Assembly: GCA_037951105.1 (NCBI GenBank)
Contig: JBAMJV010008264.1
Coordinates: forward strand, 1 to 64,000
Length of the DNA: 64,000 nt
Direction of reading: 5' to 3'
DNA from: Echinarachnius parma
Taxonomy: Eukaryota; Echinodermata; Echinoidea; Clypeasteroida; Echinarachniidae
Shown here: one piece after another, positions 11,829 through 22,959 of the stretch
Position numbering within the stretch: the first letter of the stretch is position 1
Layout of the letters: each line of letters begins with the position of its first letter
Made by a program: the position numbers and the translations under genes
Notes under the pieces: model-generated
What the model was told of the DNA's origin: nothing
Database searches by the model: none
The model's input: only the letters and a program-made list of their open reading frames with translations

Positions 11829-12473
11829 TTCATAGGCCTACAATAAATTGAGAATACATTAATAACTTGTATGCAAACAAACTTCTATATCAACGCGGTC
11901 GAATGTACCCACCCGGTGTTTTCTCATGAATGTGTATGGGTGACAAACTGTTTCAATAAGATTATAGTGTCACCATCATAGCCGGGTACACAGTCATACG
12001 CAGTGATAAATTGTATCAACGCACACAAATTATTGGAACACGCGGCGTTTTCCCGCGTGAACACTCAATAAGTCATGGCGCCAGTGTCACCATGTTCACA
12101 ATTTCACTTCCGCGAGTTTACTCAATTCGCGAACACATGCCGAAGTTGACCCTCTTTTCTTCGCGAACGATGGTGAATGCATGGCCAATGTGATACCCCG
12201 TGACATCCCGTGACACTCCGTGGGGCTACGTATTATAATATTACAACCATGCCTGCAAACAAAGCGGGCACCCGTCGTTTCCCACACGCCGTGTCCAAAA
12301 CTCAGTAATAATGGTGGCGCCGTTATCGCTATATAATGTATCTATATGTTCACACATAATGTCTGCCCGGCTGGAAAGCGAGAACAAAAATTCCTCTCGC
12401 TGATGAGAGAAAAAGAAAGGTCCTGATCGCAAGTGCGCATGCGTCGTGGTTCTGTGGTCCGGGCATTCATCTG

Positions 12474-12833
12474 TTAAAGGGATCTAGTAACTGGTAACTA
12501 GATGAATGGTTGCTACAATTTATACTGTTGTTATCTGATATGTCCACTGGCTATTGTGTGAAAATTGCAAGTTAAAATGAACGTTATATGGTCGAGAAAT
12601 TAGCAAAAATGCGACGTGCTATTCACGAACTCATTGCACTGACTTTGTACACGGTGCCCACTATCCAGTGAACACTTCAATCGTAAATATCTGTTTAGAG
12701 AAAGGGATTTCGAAAAAAAACCTTAACCTGTCCCTTGCATCTACTGTTAATACGAATACAACAAGATATGAGGGAACTGTTAGAATTCCAACTGGATTTT
12801 GAATATTTGAATAAAGTTAGTACATCCCTTTAA
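12474..12833 (+). mobile_element. R2 element, full copy
   Basis: Ends TTAAAGGGATCTAGTAAC and CATCCCTTTAA with TTAA borders, about 360 bp. The interior carries ATATGTCCACTGGCTATTGT, AACACTTCAATCGTAAATAT and GAATACAACAAG. Unit B shows the uninterrupted flank (GGGCATTGCTAGGAACGCAG, about 56346), so this copy inserted after the A/B duplication. Confidence 0.8.
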
Positions 12834-13077
12834 TGCGAGGATCGCAGATTCGACTACTCGTTATTACTCTTTGCGTATTTGCAAGTGTGAATATGCTGGA
12901 ATGCGCCCATGGAGTGGAAACTAATGTAGAGCTTCAGACAAATAGTTCATCCCGTGAGATATAACATTGGGTTTACATACCCAAGCTATCGAGCGGAGTG
13001 AAAATACTCTTTTGAAAGTCATAGTCAAATTATAACGAGGAAATTAATATCCCCCATCATGCACCACATCTGTCCCC

Positions 13078-13352
13078 AGAATAAGGCCGGGGGGGGGGGG
13101 GGATAATGCCCTCCCCCCTCCGCAATTTGTTTGATTGCTCCGAACGCGTAAGAATGACCCCACGTTGCTTGGTGACTTTTTTCTTGTGGGTCGTGCGCAT
13201 CTTTTAAAACGCGTATGCAAGATGGCGCCGCGCATCTCATTTGACGAATCTGAACTATCTTTAACATGCGTGAATATGTTCACGGCGATCGGCAGCTTCG
13301 CGGTCGAGATCTTAAGGGGGGGGGGGGGGCATAATGGCCCCCGGCCGTATAA
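13078..13352. mobile_element. Poly-G inverted-repeat element
   Basis: AAGGCCGGGGGGG...ATAATGCC on the left is mirrored by GGCATAATGGCCCCCGGCC on the right. Open frames through it are driven by homopolymers. Confidence 0.45.
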
Positions 13353-13775
13353 AGACCTCAAATAGCCCGGCCTTTTTAGGGTTAAGATTTGGTGTAGTTT
13401 TTTTGTTTGAAAAGGCCTCTCGTCTCAATGTATAGAAAAGACTGGTGAAAGACTACTTTACAGTATGTTTGGAAATTGTACAAAATGGAAAAAAAGATGT
13501 AACGTTTGAGTCATTTTGTGTAAGTTAAACATGAAGAGTAATATGCGCGCTTTCTGATGCATTTTTTTCTTCAGTTTTATTACTGATCATATTCGTTCAA
13601 CTAACTTTCTATTAACAAAACTGAATGGCTATTAATTTTGTGACGCTTTCTGTATTTTCATTCCATATCATTTCATTCATTTGTTTTTATATCCATCATA
13701 GTTTGACAAATAAAATACAATTGATTATCCAAGAGCAAGATCTTCATGAATATCTAATTATTGCAAACAACTGCA

Positions 13776-14028
13776 GGCCCAACGTAGCCAGGATTTTTCA
13801 TGGGGAGGTGCGAAATATACAAAAACGGGACCGAGACCACTTGCCAAAAATGTTCGAGGCCGAGACCACAGGCTGAGAGTCGTGTAAGCAGGTTAAGATG
13901 GTCGAGACCAATAAAAAGTGGACTCGAGACCGGTAAAAAGTGGACTCGAGACCAGTAAAAAAGTAGACCCGAGACCGGCAAAAAGTGGACCTTTCTAAAA
14001 ATACACCCCTGGCTAGTACGGGCCTGAA
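13776..14028. mobile_element. CGAGACC-rich repeat with CAGGCCC ends
   Basis: Left end CAGGCCCAACGTAGCCAGG, right end CTGGCTAGTACGGGCCTG. The interior repeats a GTGGACTCGAGACCGGTAAA unit about four times. Related GGTCTCGGCCTCGAA sequence recurs at 31270-31530 and 36800-36880. C-rich sequence continues to about 14215. From 14230 to 14900 I see only AT-rich sequence. Confidence 0.5.
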
Positions 14029-15249
14029 CTGCAGCTGGCCTGTCCCAATATACATAATACAATAATATCGATCGATGCCATGGACAAAAAATATAAATGT
14101 GGCACTGCCTATCTGCAGATCAATGCATGGGCGTAGATTATGGGGTTGGGGGTTGGGCACGCGCCCCCTCAACATGCATGTGCCCCATGTGCCCCCCCCC
14201 CCCCCCCCCTTAGCGGTCTCGCTCACTCACCCCCTACCTCGTTTACTCAATTACACATAAGAAGTCTCGTTGATATGTGACCGGGCTATAAACAAGAGTG
14301 GTGCTTAGGTCACCGTTTCTCCTTCGTCATGTTTTGTACATTATAGTAAAGTTACATATTTAGAGTTTGTGTCCGTAAGCACTAAATGTCCTCATGTTAT
14401 ATGCAAATATTCATCCACTTTCTAATGCATAGAATAAAAAAAGAAATGATATATAAACGAATTAGCTATTGTTTGAAAACATTGATTTCAATGTATTTCG
14501 CCATTTATATTCGAATAGTCACATGCATCGAACAATGGAAATTTGTATCCAAGCTCATCAAAGCAAGATAAACTCATATCAATACTTATCATGCTTTTAA
14601 TAATATAATGACAAGTATGATTTGCATAATATGCTAATTATATATTATTGTAATATAACACATTAAGTAAGTTACAATGTATTTTAGAGTTTATATGCAC
14701 AATTGCCTGTAAACAAAACATAGAAACACTATAGATTTCCCAGTTCGCCCAACATTATAGACTCATATCCGTACTCGTAATAAACGGTAATATCAACATA
14801 ATTTGCAATATGCTAATGGATATTGTTTGTAGTGAAAACAATTTGATTTAGTACGGGAACAATCAAAGCAAACATAATACAGAAATCCTGTCCTCCAAGT
14901 ACAACTATCATGGCCCGGGGCAAGGGGGGGTAACTCTCCATAGACGTAGTGTTAAAAAAGTGTCAAATTTGAAGCGATTTATCTAGGTCTTGAATATTCA
15001 TGAGCTGTTCGCTTGCCCTCCCTCATATCTCTTAACTGTTAATCCAACATTATTTGTAGGGAAAGCGAAAGTTCATCGCACATGCGCAGAAGAATACATT
15101 TTGATGAATATTCATTAAGAATTTCGTCATAACTTTTACCTTATTTAGTAATGGATATGCCTTATTAGTCAAGTTTGGCCATGCATAATGTCTATGAAAT
15201 TATCAGTAAGGAATAATTAAGTATCGATAATATCGCAAAGTATCGCGAA

Positions 15250-15403
15250 TCAGCTGATTTATTGCGGTCAAATTGTCCACACGTATTTAGTGCGACAGTA
15301 CAAATTTCTCAACCCATCATCGGAATTTTATGAGCATCGGGTCCAGAATATTGAGTGGAACGGAACGCAGTATTTGAACCATCAAGAGTTTACAGCAATA
15401 TCA
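15250..15403 (+). ncRNA. Candidate first exon of a spliced transcript
   Basis: The right border is a consensus donor (TATCA/GTAAGT) at 15404. The left border is unknown. Together with the two acceptor-bounded segments downstream it could form an untranslated transcript or distant 5' exons of the gene at 22677-24847. Inference only. Confidence 0.2.
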
Positions 15404-15536
15404 GTAAGTGTTCCTAAAATCCTCATAAGGTTTTACGCTTTAGTCAGTTAACCCTTCCACTGTGCGTAGGTCGTTATCTACGGTAGATAACGATATTTAG
15501 TGTTTTGCTGGGCCACCAGCCGCGGGGACAAATTGT

Positions 15537-16250
15537 ATGAAGGTGTATTGAAACTTCGCGCACGAAAATTTCGAACTTTTTCAAAGTGTCGTAGGAGCAA
15601 CAAAATTATTGTAATCTCAATGAAACAAGCATTAAAATACTCCCTCTATTCTGAGGATTCGATGTATGTAAAACATTTTCGATTTAAACTCACAATTCAT
15701 GTGTTATTGGCCCGATTCCGTAACCACGTCATATCAACAAGAGAGTCTCCACCGAGTACGGTAGTCTTGAAACTTCGCGCTCCATACACTTTGATACACT
15801 GCCATTGACTTAACACGCAATCCTGTGTAGCAAACTTTAACACGCATGTCAATGGGTGTGTGAAGATGCAAACTTTTGCGCGTATTAGCATCTTGGCACG
15901 CGCGCGTTGTCAAGCTTTCTACGATACGGAGATTGCGCGATCCGAAAGTAAATTTGAAAGGAAGGACGAATAAAGGAGCATTTTACGCAGCATTTCGATA
16001 ACAACAAGTCTGTTCTACGGGAAGGATTTCGATTTAATTTGATGATTTTCCATTGTCCATAATTTATATACGAAAAAACACACAAAAAGTAAGTTTTTTC
16101 TCAAGATATATCGATCTTTGTTTGCAAATTTTTTTGTTGATTAGTAAGTAATGTGTGCTCTTTCATTTGGCGTCAGAAATTTCCGTCGCCGTGTCCGTGT
16201 TCTAATGTTTGCGTACCGCTTATATGGTGCGCGAAGTTTCAATACGCGCG
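15537..16250. repeat. Inverted GAAACTTCGCGC motifs
   Basis: GTATTGAAACTTCGCGCAC near 15545, a related GAAACTTCGCGCTCC near 15770, and the inverse GTGCGCGAAGTTTCAATACG near 16228. No reading frame of note lies between. Confidence 0.4.
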
Positions 16251-17397
16251 AAGTTATAATACTTGTCCATATGTAGGACCGTACCTAGATTCCTAGTACC
16301 GTCTTGCTGCTGCATTCAGGCAACTTAATAATAAGCGAAAGTTTGATTTTGTAGACACAAAAACGAATGGTCAGGCCATTAAATGTTGGTTTCGAGAGTC
16401 TAAATAAAGATCAGTATCATCATGTCAAGTCTCAATATCAATTTAATTGAGTAATTAGTCAGAAATTATTGAAGAAACAAGTTTAAATATTACTAGTTTT
16501 CAAATCTAACTAAAATTGAATGAAGTTTGATACGAGTCTGTGACTTTCAACTTGTACTGGTCAGCTACCAAAGCCTAAGGCTAAGCCTTGGCCTTTAAAA
16601 GGCAAAGATGGTCTAGGAATTAGGATAGGACTAGGCCAGTCCTCAGGCTCAGGCTCATGCTCTCATTCTAATATCTTGAAACACTGGAACACAGACTGAT
16701 TTTGGTAACTGAAGTGATTAAAACTTTTTAAAAAGAAATCCAAATCACACTAGATTCTAGACAGTCAGTAGACAATGCCAATGGGAATCAGTGCCAGCGG
16801 TCGTGGCCCAATAATTAACTTGGTTACTTGGTCTTGGCCTTGCCCTTGGCCTTGGGTGGTTCATTAGTTACGGTCATTACGGTCATTCATAAACCAATTG
16901 TGTACATGTTAGTGTTTACGTACTACGTAAGGCCTAATTAGATTAGGGCCATATTAAGATAGTGGCTGGACCTGGTCTAGTCAGAAATAACCAACTCTTT
17001 GTGTGGTTTATTATGTGTTATTGTTTTTTAAAAATAAAAAACTTATACTGTACTACCCCTAAATGGAGCGGTCAGTGGAGCAACTGTCGGAATATAATAG
17101 AGACTGTTTTTCAGGTCTAGAGACAATGAATATAGTAAAATTTCTGCTTGTGCAGGGTCCAGAAACTGCTGAGCTAGATGATAGTTGATGATGGATGATT
17201 TTTAAAATGATTGATAATTTTGCATGAATCTATGTTTATTGTGGTAGTACTACTACTAGTACGTAGTAGGATTCTATGTGAAATTATGAATGTAGACTAT
17301 AGTATTTTAGACTCGTCTCAAAGCAAAAAAATTCATAATCGGATTTATGTTTGTTTATTATTAATGTAGATATTTTGTTAATTTCTTCCGTTTACAG

Positions 17398-17513
17398 CAG
17401 TCGGATTCTGGTGCTTCATTTGTTGGAGATTCCTTCGGCTAAGGAGTGCTTCATGTCAACTCTCTTCCTTTTCACCCATTGGCAATGCATGACGTGGATC
17501 ATCACACCCAACA
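17398..17513 (+). ncRNA. Candidate internal exon
   Basis: Bounded by a good acceptor (CTTCCGTTTACAG) and donor (CCAACAG/GTAATC). No long frame is present. Joined to the next segment it gives at most a 42-residue frame starting MSTLFLF. Best read as non-coding or 5' untranslated. Confidence 0.3.
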
Positions 17514-17958
17514 GGTAATCAACTTTTTTTTACTGATTACATTTCTGTCAATTTGTATAACAAATAGTGATATTAGATGTTTGTACTATTCTAACACTTA
17601 TTCGTAAATATTAATATTATAATTACTGCATTTGGTGAAAAGATTTGATATATATCTCAATTGAAATTATGGCATACAAAATACAACTCCCTGCTATATT
17701 TATAACAAGGTTATTTTTTAATGATTGTATTTGTTTACATTATATCTAAGATAAAATTAAATGTCTTGCAAATTTTTTGAAGCAATATTCTAGGAAACAA
17801 TAATTACCTCATGGAATTAAATTTTAGAAGCAAACAAAATAGACACCCACAGAGCTAGAGTGGTAGAAAGTACACACACCTTTCAAAATTAAACCAATAC
17901 TCCTAGTTTCTATAGTAACGTATGTTTTGCTTTGTGTATTTTTTCTTGATTCAACAGA

Positions 17959-18140
17959 TCAAGTTATACCAGTATCAAGGTGAACAGACTGCATGGACAG
18001 CAAGCCAGAGGACTCGAGCAATGATTTAAGGGAGCCCATGGAAGATCGGCCATGTCTACAAATATGGTGCTGAATAGGCACACACATCAGGACAATTATA
18101 AAAACAGAAAATGATATTGACCATGCGGCCGAGTGAGTCA
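17959..18140 (+). ncRNA. Candidate downstream exon
   Basis: Preceded by the strong acceptor TTTTTTCTTGATTCAACAG. A stop codon follows within 26 codons of the joined frame. Base composition is more GC-rich than the neighbouring intron-like sequence. The 3' end is undefined. Confidence 0.3.
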
Positions 18141-18766
18141 TTTGTTATACACAGTAAAACCTGTGTATAGTGGCCATCCATGGAACTAAGAAAATAGGCC
18201 ACTGTAGAGTGTAGACAGGTGATCTCTACATAGGTTCTCTACCTTTTCCTCTGCATTAGATCACTTTTGTGGCCATTGCAGACAGGATATGGTTGCTATT
18301 AACAGGTGGTTTCTAAAAGACAGGTTTGACCTCTTTTTGTTTGTAATTACACATGGCAAGACAGCCAACAAAATGTTAAATAAGGCGAGAGGTTTAATTC
18401 TGGGACGGTATTTGATTTTATACAAGTAAAAATGTAGATTACTTGGCCAAAACTGAGCTTTGATTATTTCATCAACTGAAAATGTTGCCCAAATTTTGGT
18501 GTCATTATGTCTTCAAATATTTAATTTAGACTTACTGAAGTAAAATTCTAAAAAAACGATTTTAATACAAGTTCTCAGCCTAGAAAAATGCTAAGTAAAT
18601 TTGTATTTTAAAGTATTGAATTGAATACCGACCCTGGTTATTATTATTATTTTTTTACTGGTGCTAAAGTATTGGTTCATTTTAACAAAGTCTTCATTAG
18701 ATTAAATATTTAAAAATTCACATTTTTTAATGTAATAATTAAATCACAAGTTACTGCCGGGAATTA

Positions 18767-19333
18767 TAAAAGTGATAGTTGAGTTCTGGTAGAGAGAGTA
18801 CAGTTTAAGTCAAACTGAATTTTAGTAATCAAAACCTACACCATTACATTACTAACTAATAATTATAACTCCACCATGCTCAAAAGGAATAAAAATTTAC
18901 AAATGACTAAGTAAAAAGCCTGTTATCATTGAAAAAGAGCTGTTTGAACTGAAGAGGGCGCTTTCAATAAAACGCATTTGTTTAAACCATTTTAAATAAA
19001 ATATTGTGCATGTGATGTTTTGTTAAAATAATAATTAGAGAGATAATAAAAAAAAACTATCTAAAAAAACTCTTTTGATAAGAGGAGGCATTTTAAAACG
19101 AATTTTAACGGCTGGTTCAAAATTATCGGATTCTTGTGGGGCCCCACAATTATTAGGCTACAAATGGTTATGTTTATTATTTCAGCCGTTTCTGAACCGA
19201 TTTTGATCAAATAAAGTTTATTCTTCCATTAAAATTGTATTCTCTTTCAAATTTGACACTCAGTTTTTCAGTTTCTCACAACAAAATTATTTTGTGTAGC
19301 GCCCTCTCAACCAAAACTCAACTATCCCTTTAA
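18767..19333 (+). mobile_element. R1 element copy d
   Basis: Begins ATAAAAGTGATAGTTGAG and ends CAAAACTCAACTATCCCTTTAA. It has the usual CACCATGCTCAAAAGG and GATGTTTTGTTAAAATAA blocks and a GGGGCCCCAC centre. The TTAA at the left border has mutated. Confidence 0.75.
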
Positions 19334-19339
19334 AGATGT

Positions 19340-21100
19340 TTTTTGTTAAACAATATATTGATGCAATATTTATCATATACAATGTAGTAGCAAAGGGGTT
19401 AGTAACATTCTCATTTATTTCAGAATACTTTTGCACAGACTTAATACATCGGGATTTATGGTGTTATTATTTCAAACAGTATAGCTATAATGAATCAATA
19501 ATTTGATATACTTAATCAACCAAAATAAATTTCTTGCATTGCCCCATCCATCTTGTGTAATTTATATTTTGATTATATGAACCCATTTTGGTAAATTCCA
19601 ATATGACTATAGTTTTGAATTTGTCAATTCTCCCTACCATAACTCATATTATATAATAATTAGTACTTTATTGAATTAACATTTATACTTATTTATTGTT
19701 AGTGAATGTGCATATATTCTTCTTCTTTTTTAAAAGTATAATTATACAGTTTTGATTATTCATGTAACTTTAAACAAAATAATGTTTTTTTTGGTTAACC
19801 AAATTATTAGTTACAGAATATTTTGTGTGCGTTTTAATCTTATATCAAAGTATATGTGTATATAGTAGGACCTCAATTATTTTATATATATTGTATTTTA
19901 TCATGTTTGGATGCTATTATTTTCAATGCAATGTTTCAATTGCTGTGCATGTATTTTAATGTTAAATTTTTTATATTTTCCCAATCAGCCTTTACCTGCC
20001 AACTCGACGATTAAGCTACTTGCTTCATGCCTCTTTTAGGTGCTAGCCGTTACATTTCATGTGTACATTTTGTGTCTGAATTCTGTTTGAAAAAAAAAAC
20101 AACAACACTGAATTGAATTTGAGATTTCAAAAATTGAACTGTATAACTTGCATTAAAATATTATAATTATAAATGTAAATTGAAGAAATATGGGGTCAGT
20201 AACATAGTGTGGTCAAAAAGATTGGGAAGGCACATAGATTGTTGTGGGGGCAGACTTATATTTGTGTCTTATCTTTCTCCTAGTTTTTTGTGTCAAATAA
20301 TTGCATGGGGGCAAGTGGCCCATTTATAATCTTGTTATGGTCTAGATATGACTTTTATTGTTTTTGTAAAATAATTGGGGAGCGTGTGCCCCCCCCCCCC
20401 CCCCCCCCCCCCTCCTCTCCCCCGGAGTTATACTGGGTTGGTTATATTTTCTTTGGTCTGTTTAATTTATATATGACTGTTGTTGTTTTTAAATTAAATG
20501 TTAATGGAAACCTATAATGAACATTTATCATGTATATTTATGTATGTGTGGTATGAGAGGGTGTGCAATTAAAAGTGAATGCTGTTTAGAAGTGTATTCT
20601 GACAGGCCTACAATTACTTAATACTTAATCTTTATTAGATACAGGCTATGATGACATTCATGTGCAGTAATAATATGACTACGATGGTGATCGAATGACA
20701 TCAATTAAGTTGTGATGGTTTATAATCAGTGATAAGTTTGATAGTGATGTTGGTGGTGGCACACATTAGAACCAGAAGTAACCTGTTGGATTAATTTAGG
20801 TGAATTTGTTGTTGTTTGTTTGTTTGTTGTTGTTGTTGTTGTTGTTGTTGGGGGGGTCAACAACTTAATTGCTAATCTCTAGTCTTGTTGACAATAAAGA
20901 CAACAATCTAAACCATTAAATTGCCTAATCCATAAGAACAATTTTCACCAATTATAAAACAGTTTAGCATGCCAACTTACACCCCCATACACAATTGGCC
21001 CCATAACAGTAGGATTTTTGTCTTTAATATGAAGACTAAATTAGAACTCAAAGCTGTACATGGTACATTTAGCCAGGGAAATAGTTAACTGATGAAATAA
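19340..21100. other. No gene seen
   Basis: AT-rich sequence with a poly-C run at about 20391-20412 and a (TTG)n microsatellite at about 20812-20850. No splice-bounded coding segment was recognised. Confidence 0.5.
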
Positions 21101-21502
21101 AAAATAAAAAACATACTGTATATTAATTGGAGAGTATAATCAACATTGTAGTACATAAACACTACACGTGCTTTTATGAGAGAAAAAAAACATCTCATGA
21201 ATAATAATGATATGCTAATGAGAAAATTTGTGCGTAAATATGCAAATCATATAAATACAGCGCGCAAGTTGAACTGCGCATGCTCAGTAGAATTTCGCTG
21301 CTGTACAGTTTCAAAACACTTCAAATACTTTTACGTGAGAAATAGCATTACATGGGATCATCCGGCGCCTCATGAATATTCAAGACCTAGATAAATCGCT
21401 TCTAATTTGACAGATTTTTTGGCCGAGTTCACTCTCTAGTCTTTATATTATAGTTACTCTATGGCCCGGGGACGCGTTTACTTATGATCCAGACTAATAC
21501 TG

Positions 21503-21790
21503 AAAGGGATAGTTGAGTTTGGTAAAAAGAGAGAACTGTTTTGGTCAAACTGAATGTTAGTAACCCAAACCTGCACAATTAGCCTACATTACAAACTAAT
21601 AGTTACTCACAGAGTTAGTACAGAGAGTAAGTAAATGTCACTTGCATTTTCGTTCATTATTCGGTCATACTTTGACATTCATTTACCATCGAATTTTCAC
21701 ACATAACTCAGTGGACAATATCGGACCACAGAAATACACATTTTATCAACCATTTGCAAATGTCAAAAACGTTACTTGACCATATTATAG
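21503..21790. mobile_element. R1 5' fragment followed by a diverged R2 fragment
   Basis: 21503-21611 matches the left end of R1 (GAAAGGGATAGTTGAG, ACAAACTAATAGTTA). It stops where a minus-oriented, diverged R2 piece starts (ATTTTCACACATAACTCAGT, TTTATCAACCATTTG). Confidence 0.5.
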
Positions 21791-21968
21791 ATTTTACAGA
21801 TAGAATACAAATTTGATAAATATGTCACATTTTAATTTTGTAGACATGAAGGGAATGCAGTATATACTGTATAATGTGAAACAAGATAAACTATTATCAA
21901 ACCCAGTGTGTAAACATTAAAAACAAGTTCGAATAGACTTCAACTGCCATTATAAATCAGAGGCATTG

Positions 21969-22031
21969 TGACGTCACAAACAAATCTTCTACCAATCATA
22001 ACTCAGCTAATGATGTGCTATTGTTACGTCA
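21969..22031 (+). promoter_or_regulatory. CRE-like sites upstream of the three-exon gene
   Basis: A perfect TGACGTCA at 21969-21976 and TTACGTCA at 22024-22031 lie about 250-300 bases upstream of a candidate donor at 22279. A GAGCGCGTGCGCTGAC segment follows. This is a plausible promoter for the gene at 22677-24847. No TATA box was identified. Confidence 0.35.
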
Positions 22032-22099
22032 CAATTGCATAGAGCGCGTGCGCTGACTGTATCTATGCAACAAAATTTTGCGCGAACATTTTGTACACA

Positions 22100-22279
22100 C
22101 CAAAATTCTCTAAGCGTCAGTCTCAAACTTTCCTTTGATTGTTTTAGACGTATTATTTGCCGTCTGGTAAATTCGCTAATTCCATAGCTTATTTCATCGT
22201 ACTTATCGCCAATCTAAAACTTGATCAGCTATATTCCAGCCTTTGTTGATTAGTTTCACAGATTCTTCGTCAATTTCAG
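22100..22279 (+). other. Candidate 5' untranslated exon
   Basis: Ends at a TTTCAG/GTTAGC donor. The next acceptor (TCAAATCAACAG, ending 22673) lies three bases before the ATG codons used by the coding exon. The transcription start is not visible, so the left limit is approximate. Confidence 0.3.
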
Positions 22280-22676
22280 GTTAGCGCAATATTACTCAAA
22301 ACTTTTTTCTCTGAAAAATATATATAAAAATCATACTTTATAGATGGCTATTATATAATACTAAGTAATGATATTGTACTAATTGTACTAATACTTATAA
22401 CGAAAAAAATAAAACGTGAAACATTAATGTATTATAATCATTTGTATCGAGACAACTATTCAACGAAACTACAAGAAAGAGAGCGATTAAAACAAGAACT
22501 GTTTAGAGATAACCTACCTATATAAGAAGATTATTTGTTTAAGAGCTTAGAACGGCATAGAAATAATTAACAAGTATAGAAATATGTATTTGAAGAAAAT
22601 AAAATCGTTTTTCTCCGTGTAACGTTTAAAATTATCTGCCCTTGTCATTGTCTTATCTATCTCAAATCAACAGATC

Positions 22677-22959
22677 ATGATGTTGATTCCTCTTGAAGAA
22701 AAACCGACCAGCATCATGTCTGCTGCAGCATCGCCCTTCCGCTCCCGGCGGCTTCCCGTCACAGTCGGCAGGAACCCCGGCTCGACCCTCGCTCCGATCG
22801 GGATGTCGACGTCAACGACGACTACCAGCACCACCACCAGTGCCGTCACCGATAGAAAGACACGAAAGGATCGGAAAAAGGAATGCAGGGGAAAGAAGGA
22901 CGGGTCGCAGAAAAGAAATGGGACGAAAATAAAGGACAATGTTCCGAAAATTCAACAAG
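22677..22959 (+). CDS. Three-exon gene, coding exon 1
   Basis: 94 codons plus one base, from MMLIPLEEKP to PKIQQ, then CAACAAG/GTATAT. It contains the Ser/Thr run and the Lys/Arg-rich segment TDRKTRKDRKKECRGKK. Confidence 0.65.

Larger units (their letters stand above)
14911..21476. repeat. Inverted repeat bracketing a 6.5 kb region
   Basis: GGCCCGGGG at 14911 and CCCGGGGAC at about 21465 mark the outer edges. About 80 bases further in, both arms carry GAAGCGATTTATCTAGGTCT followed by TGAATATTCATGAG. A CATGCGCAG motif follows on both sides at different spacing. The arms have diverged outside the shared core. The region holds a candidate spliced transcript and an R1 copy, but no transposase frame. 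Confidence 0.5.
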
